Assembly: GCF_964204865.1 (NCBI RefSeq)
Contig: NC_135258.1
Location: forward strand, 12,515,001-12,579,000
DNA: 64,000 bases
Source of the DNA: Styela clava
Taxonomy: Eukaryota; Chordata; Ascidiacea; Stolidobranchia; Styelidae
Reading direction: 5' to 3'
Below the pieces are notes generated by a model that worked only from the letters and a program-made list of their open reading frames with translations, had not been told where the DNA came from and ran no database searches. Below are positions 47,701 to 59,179 of the stretch, one piece after another (positions within the stretch are counted from its first letter, which is position 1; each line of letters opens with the position of its first letter). The translations under genes and the position numbers were made by a program.

Positions 47701-48673
47701 TTAAGGGTATGAAGATACATCATGCTGTGTTGGAACCCACAACTACAATTTATGATATCGCAACAAAAATAAAGGTATGGAATGTCACCAATGTTGAAAC
47801 TAAAGTCACACATCCAAATGCCTATATTATATATTTTTTTACTCAATCTTCGGAATTTAACTCATCTGAGGGGTTTAATACACTTTTTATGCAAAGGCTT
47901 CTTCTAATACCCATAATATCCCTACAACATCATTTCGTCAAAAAACATTCAGGATCAGGGGATCAAAACCATTCTTGGTTTGAGCTTAACTTAACTAAGA
48001 GTGTCAGTACATCATGAATGTAAATGATCCTTTCGAACATGATAATCCTCCTTGGGATTCGAAAGTTACTCGCAAGAATTGTTCTAGTCCTAAATAGGGT
48101 TGTGGAATCCGATAAAATTTCGAACTCTCGGTTAAGAAAAACTTCAGTTTAATGCAACATGTTTTTTAACATATTTTGGTACTCATGTAGTATGTAAACC
48201 AAGGTACAAATACTACGGGAATCACTTGACTAGTCCCCCAACTCGTAATAGAACTAAAATAAGGAAAATTCGAATAAAATTATGTCCTAACCCGAACCTG
48301 GTATACATACTGCGTTTTGGTGTCCGCCATCTTGGTGGACATATTATGGGAGTGCCCATATTATGTAATTTTGACTACGGTGAATTTTCAACTTCGAGGA
48401 ATTTGAAAATATGAATCCAGGATACTTTGCAAAATAAAGACAAGCATCGTTATATGTCAACAGGCAATTCCAGATGGACCAATAGGAATTGAAGCAATCA
48501 ATAAAGGTGGCGTTTTAGTAAATGGTATCGCAATGCAGAATTCGCAACAAATTCTTCTGTGTGATTTCCATGTCTTAAAAAATGATCTGTCTCTGATAAC
48601 TGTTGGTAAAAAGAATCATCATATTGTACGTTGGAGAGTCCCAGATGATATGTATCAAGTATCAGCAAAATGA
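41716..48673 (+). CDS. YARS2: Mitochondrial tyrosyl-tRNA synthetase, 7 exons
   Basis: Charges mitochondrial tRNA-Tyr with tyrosine. Exons: 41716-42013, 42490-42783, 43630-43810, 45222-45389, 46095-46250, 47627-47774, 48464-48673. All junctions keep phase; total 1455 nt, 484 residues against 477 in human. Class I signatures are [11 protein letters not shown] (HIGH-type) and [12 protein letters not shown] in place of KMSKS, as in bacterial-type Tyr[17 protein letters not shown] is the tyrosine-pocket region. The C-terminal exon ([13 protein letters not shown] to VRWRVPD) corresponds to the S4-like RNA-binding domain. A basic N-terminus fits a mitochondrial presequence. A CAG acceptor lies 12 bp before the ATG. 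Introns hold a hAT element (46741) and a MITE relative (48176). Confidence 0.95.
45762..45945 (+). repeat. Dispersed repeat, copy 2, with GT microsatellite
   Basis: In the YARS2 intron between 45389 and 46095. Shares AAACCTTACTTGAGGTTTTGTT and flanks with 17136-17305; a GT run (about 45777-45791) lies at its 5' side. Confidence 0.5.
46741..47165. mobile_element. Non-autonomous hAT element, 425 bp
   Basis: Left end CAGGGGTCGGCAACCTTTTG; right end inverted CAGGTCGGCATCCGGCTGGA. The 8-bp duplication CCGTAGGC is exact at 46733-46740 and 47166-47173. GGGCCGGAT repeats lie near the right end. Inside a YARS2 intron. Confidence 0.92.
48176..48359. mobile_element. Degenerate relative of the GGNGCTCC MITE family
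   Basis: Left end GGTACTCATGTAGTATGTAA, right side GTCCGCCATCTTGGTGG then ATTATGGGAGTGCCC, with CCTAACCCGAACCTGGTATA between. Sits in the last YARS2 intron. Edges are approximate and no target duplication is clear. Confidence 0.5.
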
Positions 48674-49129
48674 AAAGGTATACGACTTGTATTTATAAAG
48701 ATATAAAGTAACAGAAAATTAAAATATATTTATTTTATTTTTAAGGATATATAAATTATGGATTTGTGCCTTGTAGATTAACCAATAAAATAAAATGTGA
48801 AATTGTCTAATACAAAACTTCTGCATTTGATAGAAATAGGTAGCCTTGGCACATAACATCTTTCACCTATAAATGCGGAAACAACTAATAAAAGTTGAAC
48901 GTGATAAAACTGTCCTTATGTCATCATTCATAGCATTAGTTAAAAATAATATTTCATCAATATTGAAATTTGTTTAAAGTATCCAATTCTTGGTTGGAAG
49001 TGTAAGCGTGGTCATGGTTTACAAATCGCTTTGTATGTAATATACTGTTAAATTTTATCTGTTCGTGTTATGCAGAGGATTCACTTTGGAATGGCACTTT
49101 CGAATTTTCCCTATTTCCACGTTAATGCT
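48674..49129. other. Convergent 3' ends of YARS2 and DRC6
   Basis: AT-rich 456 bp separating the two stop codons. CCAATAAAATAAAATG near 48781 is a good polyadenylation signal for YARS2. No other feature seen. Confidence 0.5.
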
Positions 49130-52100
49130 TCATTCTGTATCTTCCAGCTCAATCCACTTTGGACCTTCATCTGCTCGAACAGGTTTCTTTTTGCCATGCA
49201 ACGAAGGAGCGACAGCATAATTGAACCAGCTTGGAACTTCATCGCTGCTGTATTCAAGTTTTTCCAATTTCGACCGGAATTTGTGAGCCATAGCCCTGGC
49301 AGAAATAAACAATCATACTGTATTGTCATCATTCCTGCTGGGCGCAACATTTTAAACCTCAGCTTTCGCAAATAGTTAATTTTAGTTGTTATGACCGCTC
49401 TTTCAAAAGTCTGGAATTTTTCTAGTTGCGCTTTGGTTATGATTGAAAACAGTGAAAATATCAACAATTATTCATGCCCGGATTACATGAAATATATTGA
49501 TTGTTTGTACTTACTTTGTCACACTTTTACAATACAGCATTATCAAAACTCGAAGTTGTGCACATCCTTTTCTTAAATATTTAAGTGCTCTGTCACTGAT
49601 GTGGATACAGCCTGATATGTTGAGGATATGAATGTAATGACAAACGCCAGACAAGTATTGAATGCTTAGATCGGTAAACTGAAAATAAATAAGAACTTTA
49701 GTATGGTGTTTATAAGCATCTTTGTGATATCGAAAAAGTACCACCATCATGAAAAATGTGACTGTGCATCTGCACAGAGTTGAAACAAACTTATCATTTT
49801 CGTGCATTTTTTTAAAAAACTTTGGGAGATATTTTGGTTACTCCCGTAGTATGTGTACCAGGTTAAGGTTAGGCCATAATTTTATTCTGATTTTCCTTAT
49901 TTTAGTTCTATTACGAGTTCGGGGACTGTCTGTTTAAGCCAAGTGAATATACCCCCTGCTCATAAGTTTCAGTCCCTTTAATTTATTTTGTATATTTGAT
50001 GTAAAGTAGACGACCAAAAATAGTTACCTCCATGTTGGTACACATACTTCTGGAGCGCCCAATTTATTCATTTAGGTTAGGGACGTTTGAAGCTAATAAG
50101 AACATTGACAATTTGTATTATCTATGAAACCTACCAATGGGCATCCAGAAAGATTTAAGCTTGTCAGCATTCTGCAGCAGAAAGCGAGATTTTTGATTGC
50201 TGTATCGGTGAGAGTCATGCAATGGGAAACATCAAGTTCTTCCAATTCTTTTACTTGTTGACAAAATTTTTGTAAACCAAGATCAGTGATGGATGAACAT
50301 TCTGATATTACTATCGACTTCAATCTACTGTTGGTTCCGAGTGCAGTAAGACCCTGGGTAAAAGGGAATTTGTCAATCTGGAAGCCGATGGCAGGTTATG
50401 CAGCATCTTGTTCTGCCAGTACAGTTTGGGGGTTCCGCAAGTTTCCATTCAAATGCGAGAGTCAATATATGTATATTGTAAGAATATAGTCAAATTAGTT
50501 TTACTAATGCTGAAAAATTTGTAGATCATCAGGTTCGCTTTTATACATATGAAACAATACAGGCAAGCTAATGCACAATGGTTCCTCACCAAAAGCCAAA
50601 TCGGTAATTGCCAAATATGTTCCGCAGTTGGGTTTTATCTTTTCAGTATACTTTTGCATCCATGAATAAAGTGAAATACCTTCTAGTGTGTGCGGATTTA
50701 TTAATTCTGTAAGCTATGACTAATTTCAATTTTCTAAATTGAATTTTCTTTTCTCAAACTGGCAACTGTAGGTTTGTGAAAAAAGTTCACTAGGAAAGTC
50801 TCACCTGGTCTTGAATGTTTGTGCCAGACAGGTCGACATGCGTTAATGAAACCATGTTCCCAAGCAATTCAATTCCAGCATCTGTTACATGCTCACAGAA
50901 ACATAGTGATAAGTGAGTTAATCCATGGCATCTGAAAATATTGGATACTCAATTGAGCTTTCCTGGGTTAAGTCATAGTCAATTTTATTTTTTCCAACCA
51001 GCAAAAAAATAACATACAAAATCAAAAAATAAACAAAATTTAACACACATTTTTACTGGGGAAGGGAAGCCGCGGGGAACCAAATTTGGTTATCGAGCAG
51101 CGACACCCAAGTTAAGTTCTTTGAGTCATCAGATCTTAGAATATTTATAGTGATTTAGTTGAGAATGATATGCTCTGCCGTGTTGGAAACACATAATCAG
51201 ACTTTTAATATTAGCTCTCATTTGCAAGATAACTTTTATAGTTATTCGGATTATGATGTCATTAACGAAGTCTCAATCAGATGGAACCATATTCTGAAAT
51301 TACCATGTGTTACTTGTTGTTGTTGTCAATTACAAAGACTATAGAGTGCAAGTGAATTGGCATTATAGTTTTAATTATTGTAGTGGATTCTTGTACTGAG
51401 CCTTGTTTGAATTGAAAGCATATGATATGGCGAAAAGATAAGCATATGCCATTACCTTTGTGCTATTCTCAGTAGAGAGACATCACTAACTCTCACACAA
51501 TTTGTGAGATTCATTTCTCGAATCTTCGGTCCAGAAGGACCTTCCACTAGCTGTCTCACTCCTGAGTCGCTGATTCTCACACAATCCGCAACATTGATGA
51601 CAATGATGTTTCTTAACGAAGCAAGTGCTTTCAACATCATGTCTGTGATTCTCTGACAATCCACGACATAACTAAATAGAAAAGAGAATAAAATTACAAT
51701 TACCACAAAACAAAGGCAGCTGTTTTGAACATGGCGCAAAACAAGCAGGCACTCAGATATACAATTCTATTGGATTTCACATTTTCATTTGTGCTGTATC
51801 AGACATAATATTCTTGAACATTTGGATTCCTTGAAACTAATTATTTGAGTTTCTCATGACCTGCTTAACAATGTTGTCAAAATCTGATTTGTTGTTTGTA
51901 ACAATTGCATCTATTCAAGTTTCAATATTTTTCTATACCTAGATTGGTCACCATTAAAGTATTTTTTTTTAATTCTCTTATTGATGAAACGATAATCAAA
52001 TTTTATAAACACGAATTAACAACAAGTAACATGTTTTTTTTCCTATTTCAATGATGCTTACATGTGGCCAAGCATTGGGCATAGCTTTCCGAATGTCTTA

Positions 52101-55100
52101 AACGTGTTATCTGAAATCTTTTGGTTTCCTTCGATTCGAACTTTCTGCAGTCTCTTCCCTTGTGCTAGAGCTTTGAACGAAGAATCAGAAAGATTTGGGG
52201 ATCCAATAAGATATAATCCCTTGATATTCAGGCATTTCTCTGCAATATTCTAAGAAAAAACGAAATAAAATAATTTATTACTGTATTTTAAAGTTTGTAT
52301 GATTTGAAAACATATCTTCTTGCAAGTCATCTCGAAGATATACAGCCTTCAGAAGCTGCAAATCCCAAGTGTGCATTGCTATTATTGAACATTAATAAAT
52401 TGATAACCATTTTGTCATAGTACGGTAATTTAGTTGGTGTGGGTATGGCTTACATGTAACAAGTCGATTTAGTCATATTTGCATTAGAAATCATGGATAT
52501 TGATTTCTGGTCATCAAACTGCATCATCATTGTGTATTGAATCTACTATAGAGAGAGTAAATTAAAGACTGAATTCACATCTTAAGACAAATCTTACTGT
52601 TAGACAGCTATCAGTAAGAGTATGTAGATCATTCAGAAACAGTGATTGAAGACCATTGCATCCGTTAGATATATGCTTGAATCCCTGAGGAGTTATTTGT
52701 GTGCAGCCAGACAGGTCAAGATAAGTCAGTTTCTTACATCCTTTCCCAGTAGCCAGATAGTACAAGCCTCTATAGCAAAGAAATGTTCCACTTCAAATCA
52801 TTGTCCAACAATTTATGTTAAAAAAAAAACTTAACTGTTTAAAAATTGAAATTTTTCTCTCTCTTCGGATAATTATATCTTATATATGTTTCAGCCATGA
52901 TTATGGACTTTTCTTCAAATTAATTTCTAGCATACCTCTAGTTAATCCAATATTAACTGTTATACAATATATACTTATTGTCCTTTTTATGAGTTGCTTT
53001 TGCTACAAATATAGCAAGTTACTTGATGGAATCAATTTTTTTTTATATTTCAACATGGTGTCATAAATAACACCCTGCATGAGGTAAAAGGCTCATGATA
53101 TATAGACAGCAATACCTATCTGTAAACTTGTTACAATATGCCAGACTCAAGTATTGCATGTTCAGACAACATCTTGCCAATGTACGCAATGTGCCATCGG
53201 TTATTTCAGTGTACGAGAGATTGAGATACAGAAGCACTGGACATCCTTCAGCAATTGCTCTTATAATTTCATCCTGTAGAAAAAATCATTATTCACACAA
53301 ATGTAGGTTAAAATTAAGGGCTCACACACTACTAAATAATATACAATGCATTACATTGACTCCTTTGCATTCTGAAATGTTTATATCCTGAAGATTTCTG
53401 CATTCAGCAATTGCTTTGAAGGCAGGCCAATGCACAGCAAAACATTGTCGAAGATTAAGATGTACAAGGTATGGACGACTCTTCTGTAAGCACTGAATAA
53501 TGGCTCTATCATTCACTCTGAAATCAAATATAAATAATGTTAAAAATGTTATCAATATACCTAGATTATACTTCCATATTGAAAAATGTCCCTCACCATA
53601 TTTAAAAAAAAAGATGTTTTAGGTTAGTACATTTTTGAAGGCAGCCAGCGTTAATTTCAAATTCAAAAATAGAGACCAATGAATGTCTCGCAACTGTGTC
53701 TTAAGACACCAACAATGTCCTGTAAAAGTATCCGCTTTTTATTTATTTATCAGGCAGACGAAGTTACACATTTTGAAACAAATATACATACCTGCATACT
53801 AAAACCTTAAAGTAATCACCTGAAGACAGCACCAATAGTCACCTAACTTGATGCTTGAGTGTAAATAAAAAGTATCTCACTTACTTATTTTTAATTCTAC
53901 TGAAGTTAAGATGACTCCATAATGAAGGTGCTCCAGTGATAACTTTCCATGCTCTACAAACTTTTGCACATCTACTAAGTTCAATCAAGTTCAGGTTACT
54001 GAATATTTGTATAGCACATCTTCGTGGAAGCAAAGACACTTCATCTCTAGTAGAAAAATTAATCTTTAAAATGTTGGCGTTGGCTTGAGTGTTTTTCTTT
54101 TTAAGTTAACACATTCAAACATTACCTAAATGTATCACTAGGCAGATCCTTGTCTCCAGTTTCGACACCGAATTCTTCATCCAATTCTCCACGTTCTAGA
54201 CGTTCAAAATATTCTCTAGTCTTACGTGCGTCTACAGCAACCGATCTCCAAGCTCGAAAAACAAGCCGACAAACTGATTCATTCCAAACTTTTGAAATCA
54301 TATCAAAACCACCTAAAAAATTTTTTAAAATAATATAGAACTACAAAATAGTAAAGCTCCAATATATGGTTACCGCGAGAAAAAAGCCAGTATCTAGATA
54401 AAATCCTCAAAGTAAAAGTCATTGCTTTTAATTATGAATCCTATGGATAGATTTGCCGAAATTTTTCCCAGTAATTGGGCTATTTTATTTCAGTTGGATA
54501 AAAATAGATATATTTTACTATTTTGTCTCTTTTTCACGTAACATTTCCAAGTATGCCATTTAGAAAATGATATTCTCATCATTCTTGTCCTGTGGTATCT
54601 GAAATAAAGTTCTAAAATCTTGATATTGAAAAAAAAACAGTTTAAAGTAAACCAAATACTAATATAAAAAATAATATCTGTTGTTTATTTTTCATGTATA
54701 AATGGCAAGTTTAGGCTTCAAATTACACATGACTGTCCTTAAAATAATTTAAATACAGCATTTGGCTCGATAATTCAAGTATGTCCAAAGTTGTACATAC
54801 TGTCTGGCTTCTTTGACTTTATTTCGAATCATATTTCGATGATTTTTCTTGTCCAAGTAGTATTTAAGCCATCCTTTGAAACATATCTTTTGTAATCTGC
54901 CATAATAATGGCTATAGGCTGCTTTCAGCATATCTGGTGATGGCTAAAATTATGAATTGCACTGTTAGTTGACGTTTCACTTTGAATAAAAGAAGAAGAA
55001 ATATTTTAAAAAAATTTACGGTTAACTTGTCATAAAACTTGAAAATCTCATCCAAGTAACTTTCTGCCATTTGTTTTATCTTTGGCTGACATTCAAATGG

Positions 55101-55819
55101 AACGAACATATCCCTGAAATGAAGAGCAAAAGTTAGTGGTCAAAAACGCAATGTTAAATGAAGATTTAACATCATATGCAAACTTATTTTGATGCAGGTC
55201 CTACCATTACATACAAATTATAATCCTTCACCTACCATGTCATTGTATCCAGACCTTGATCGCGTATTTTTTTAATGCTTTCAACAACCCATTTGTAAGG
55301 ATCCTCTGGACATGCTATCATCAAACCAGTAAGGATACACTGCGAAAAATGAAAGGTTTGTAATAAAATTACAATCATTAAATATCTAAACTAGTATTAC
55401 AGCATTGAAGGATAGGATAGGATTTACATATTCATCCAGGGGGTGAAAAAAACCGATAAGACGACTCAATCATATGGCGAACCACGACCTACGGAGATGC
55501 CGTGGTGAGCGTATTCCTAACGCTTAGCACGATGAGCCACACCGCCGAGCACAATAGGAATGCTATTGACTGGGTGATTAGCGCAGATTCTGAGTGTTTG
55601 GAACTAGGGTACTTTTCATTATTTATTTACTTTATATTAGCAAAACTGGGCTGTATTTTTAGCAGTATTTTTATCTTTGTTGCAACCTGAGAAAAAATAT
55701 GAAAAAAAATCCTAAATCTGAAAATTGTGTAGTATTGTTATCACCTCATATACTTCGGGAAGTTGGTGTACTTTAAGATATTCTTTTAGTGCGGGATCGA
55801 TCCCTTGAAGTGACGCCAT
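49130..55819 (-). CDS. FBXL13: F-box/LRR protein 13, dynein regulatory complex subunit 6
   Basis: Component of the nexin-dynein regulatory complex of motile cilia (DRC6). Exons in transcript order: 55745-55819, 55245-55339, 55020-55113, 54801-54943, 54374-54393, 54126-54312, 53885-54046, 53355-53517, 53116-53273, 52598-52769, 52062-52249, 51456-51671, 50805-50931, 50135-50353, 49515-49678, 49130-49295. Phases agree throughout; 2349 nt, 782 residues (human 735). The N-terminal helical region (MASLQGIDPALKEYLKVHQL) leads to an F-box (DEVSLLPRRCAIQIFSNLNL to APSLWSHLNF), then many cysteine-containing LRRs such as LTYLDLSGCTQITPQGFKHI, LNLSYTEITDGTL and LNISGCIHISDRALKYL, and a C-terminus with VPSWFNY. 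The 20-nt microexon is inferred from phase. The first intron holds a SINE. Confidence 0.93.
49836..50060. mobile_element. Relative of the GGNGCTCC MITE family in DRC6
   Basis: Left end GGTTACTCCCGTAGTATGTG; right end inverted GGGCGCTCCAGAAGTATGTG. The interior, with AGGTTAGGCCATAATTTTAT and CGAGTTCGGGGAC, is close to 11580-11775 in opposite orientation. In the DRC6 intron between 50135 and 49678. Flanks GATATTTT and AATTTATT do not match as a duplication. Confidence 0.65.
55407..55548 (-). repeat. tRNA-SINE, internally deleted copy
   Basis: Reverse complement of the head (GGCGGTGTGGCTCAT, then GCGTTAGGAATACGC) and of the tail (GGATAAATATG-type plus TCCTATCC repeats) of the 631-982 SINE, but missing roughly 200 bases of the middle. 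In the first intron of FBXL13. Confidence 0.75.
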
Positions 55820-57351
55820 TGCCTTTATTTCGCACCAAGAGAAACTTAGTAGATATAGACTAGCAAAATCATTTACAGAAAAAGAAATCAGAACGTCTCG
55901 CGGGAATTTTGCTGCTTCACCGTCTCCTTAGAAACATATCAGGTCAGCGTCGCGGGTCACTGATTCTTTCGCGTGACTAAATATGGTCCCAAATATTTTG
56001 TTTTTCTCCAAACAATCCCGCTGTATATTTATATTTAATCCTCTAAAACTTAACTCACTCTCTGCTATGACACGTTGCTGTAATGATTGCTAAAAGAATA
56101 AAATAACCATTCATAGTCGTTTGCGGCGCAGTGTATTCATTGCTTATTTATAGCCACAGAGAATGATGGCCCTGTATATTATAGCGATTACCCCGTGCAA
56201 GATTTTCATTTTACATGTGGTTAGTACAAAGAGTTAGTACAAACTATTTTGGACATAATCATAGTTCGTCTGTTTGATTTTTACTCGTTGAAGATGAAAT
56301 TGAAATAAAATCTAACCATCAACTGTCGTCCGATGGCAGTTTGGATAGGATTTTCATATTTATGGGAATAGTTGAACAATTCAGAGTTCCAGATGCGTGG
56401 AAAATCGTAATAAATGTTCATTTTTATATCCCGTTTCTGTACATGTTTAACTGTAATTTATGACATATTTTACACTTTTATTTGTGCATCATTCACTAAT
56501 TTCTTTATCTTATTTATATTTTATGTACCGGTAATCCATTCGCATTTACCCTGGTACTATATTATGCCATGATGTGCTTATATATAGCATAAACACAAGG
56601 GTCGGGAGCCTAGATGAACCCAACCGGTCCTGCACACCGACTCGCACAAAACAATAATCAATCACTGTTATTACTGCTGAAATATTTTCTTTAATATATT
56701 ATGTTTATATTAGTGTTGATTTTGTTTTTGCGGCAATGATTCTCTCTCTTTATTTCTATTTTATTCGAAAAGTACATTTTTACTTCTATCCAAGTGCATT
56801 TTCACTCTTTAAACAACATAACAGGACAGAAATTTGTTTTATTTTTGTTAAGTAGGTTTCGGCACAAGTGCACAAACCAATCATTCCTGCATAAACATTG
56901 GCAAATTTGACGCGAGACAAGGAACGCATGACTCAGCCTAAAAGGTTAAGGATAAAAATGTGATCGACTCCGATCACCGCTGCACTAAGAGGAAGTACCC
57001 GTCTTGACCGTTTTCTTCCCAGCAGATCAGCTGGTAACTTTTGTGTCAAGCGAGCTGTGCTAAATGGGGCAATTACGCCATGAATAACTCGTTCATAAGG
57101 CTTCACTTTAATCTGATTTCGAAGCACCAATTTAATGGCACATGATACAGTAATAGCACGAAGTTATTCAAACGTTAGTATTAATCATAAATCTGAAAGA
57201 ATTTTATTGCAACAGTAAATTACAATAATATTTTGAGTATGACATATTTTTTTCTTTTTGTTCAAGTAGTTCCTAAATGAGCATAGCGTTGTCAGGTTCT
57301 GTTCAATTAAATTTTGATATTTGGTACCGGTAGTGGTTGAAACATTTTACT
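55820..57351. other. Intergenic between divergent DRC6 and the repeat-protein gene
   Basis: Must hold both promoters; no core element is evident. On the minus strand 56936-57130 a frame reads RVIHGVIAPFSTARLTQKLP and on through LLGRKRSRR. It is richer in GC than its flanks and looks coding, but has no family I recognise and no splice partner. Confidence 0.4.
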
Positions 57352-57930
57352 ATGTCTGGTCGTAAAATTCAAAGTGATGCAACTGCAGTGCCAAAAATGT
57401 ATACTGGGGGAAAATCAACTAAACAATATGTTGAGGACACAGTAAGAGAAGCTATGGCTGAAGTTAATAGGGCAACAGGACATCTTGGAACTGTTAATCC
57501 TGGAAAAGTTTCATATAACACTTCAGGAGGTGGAAGTGCCATCAACCAATTCAATATTGTGGGAGGTACTATTGGTCAAGCGGCAATTGGTAACAGAGGT
57601 GACACTGTTTTCAACGAAGAGAAAAAAGTTTTCCAAAAAGGTGCCTCAAACACTAAATACAACATTAGTGGAGGAAATTTCAATCAAGCAAACATTGGTG
57701 GAACTTCTCACTACAATAACAAAGAGTGCGAAATTGGATCTGGTGGTGGTGGTAAAGGAGTTTCATTGTCAGCTGAAGATTTGACCCTAAGCATTTTGGA
57801 CAAAGGAGTTACAGCTGAGCAGTTTGTCTTGCTCCTTGAAAGGAAATATTCCTTGGCGAATATTGCTTTTGCGATGCCCAGTGATCCAGAACTCAAAAAT
57901 CGTATGGTTGATGCTCTTCTTGTGAAGTGA
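57352..57930 (+). CDS. Unrecognised protein with two amyloid-motif-like repeats
   Basis: A 192-residue intronless ORF starting MSGRKIQSDATAVPKMYTGG. Three parts: a helical, charged N-terminus (about 20-45, YVEDTVREAMAEVNRATG); two similar motifs of about 21 residues, FNIVGGTIGQAAIGNRGDTV with FN (about 68-89) and YNISGGNFNQANIGGTSHYN (about 108-127), separated by a charged linker; a glycine run (about 135-138), then a C-terminal helical segment (LSAEDLTLSILDKGVTAEQF to MVDALLVK). The shared pattern is (F/Y)NIxGG-Q-A-x-I-G-(F/Y)N. Asn, Gly and Gln-rich paired 21-residue repeats are the layout of HET-s-type beta-solenoid amyloids, and QAxIG loosely recalls RHIM cores. Function is unknown; the resemblance is mine and untested. 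AATAAA near 58415 may serve as its polyadenylation signal. Confidence 0.8.
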   Translation: MSGRKIQSDATAVPKMYTGGKSTKQYVEDTVREAMAEVNRATGHLGTVNPGKVSYNTSGGGSAINQFNIVGGTIGQAAIGNRGDTVFNEEKKVFQKGASNTKYNISGGNFNQANIGGTSHYNNKECEIGSGGGGKGVSLSAEDLTLSILDKGVTAEQFVLLLERKYSLANIAFAMPSDPELKNRMVDALLVK

Positions 57931-59153
57931 TTACCAAATCAGACTTTCTCTTGTAAATAGTTATCATAGTTTTTTTTTCAAACATAAATCAAGCAATCGA
58001 ATGTGCTTTATCATCAACAATGTGTTTTTATTTTAAATGAAACTTCATGTTCATTTTAATTTAAATGTTTCAAATATAATTTTACTTTGTTTATGCATGT
58101 TTAGTGATACTGAACATCAATCTTTACCACATAAATAGGGTCATACTTCATGAGAGGATGATTTTGGATGTCATGAGAAAGATTATCTCTATAAATATGT
58201 ATAGTTTGCCAGCTGTCTTAACTCTATCAGTAATGATTGATTCTCTTTGGTCAGGGATATGCAAGGCCCGGTACACTTGGGTGTGCGGCAATTACGACTA
58301 TGGTTTTCATGGATATAAATTTCCATTGAAAATAATGTCATAATGACCCCGATTGCCACATTGTGCTTCTTATTATTATATAAATGTTAGCCTAGCTGTT
58401 GAACTAGCTTTTGTAAATAAACTGTTTTTTATTCATAGCTTTTCATATTAAGTTTTTGAGCCTCTGGCCCACTCAGAAAAGTAATTGCCCACCCCTGTCT
58501 TTAATGTTATCTAAAGAATGGCATCCAGTAAATGTCTAAGCTTGATTGTATGTAATGCACAGCTGAAGTCAATTGAGTACTATATTTTATTGTATCATGT
58601 ACAGAAAATTATTATGCAATGAATTTCTTGCATTAAATAAAGAACGAGTTGTAACAGAATGGAGAATTTGTTTTATATGAACTTTCATGAGTTTTTATTA
58701 TTGCTCTCATCTTTTATAATTGATCAATAATCTTGTATTTTTATGCATAGAATGATGTATTCAAAAGTATATGTTCCTGTCCTAAAAAAAAATCTCATCT
58801 CATCTATAATTGCTAAATTAAAATAATAAACTATTTCTAATATACAATATTTTCTACATTTATAATAGAGTGGAAAATTTGCATGGAATTGTTACAGCAC
58901 ATAACTTTATAAAGATATTTTTAACTGCTGCGCCTGTGGGCAATTTTACTATTGATTATGATATGTTGTAAAAAAGAATTATTATGGATTATTTTAAAAT
59001 TCTAGAAATAACCATATCAAACTAAGTAACTAACTAATACTGAATGTGTTTGAATATTCAATTTGTTATGGAATGAACATTTACTGTGGAATATGTAACT
59101 TGGTTGTCTATATACAATTTTTATTCATCTTTTTGTATTATAATTAGATTTAG
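57931..59153. other. Intergenic between the repeat protein and TSR3
   Basis: AT-rich. A lone hAT terminus (58460-58498) ends AGTAATTGCCCACCCCTG, the inverse of the 18010 element's left end; the partner is missing. AATAAA-type motifs at about 58415 and 58636. No coding sequence recognised. Confidence 0.5.
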
Positions 59154-59179
59154 AATACATAACACTATATACAATAGCA

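Noticed and set aside
50590-50650. An extra LRR exon in DRC6 reading AITDLAF
   Set aside because: No usable acceptor, and its phase does not fit; exons 50805-50931 and 50135-50353 join directly with continuous LRR sequence.
57337-57351. An earlier start for the repeat protein
   Set aside because: The open frame extends upstream only through a TTG; the first ATG is at 57352.
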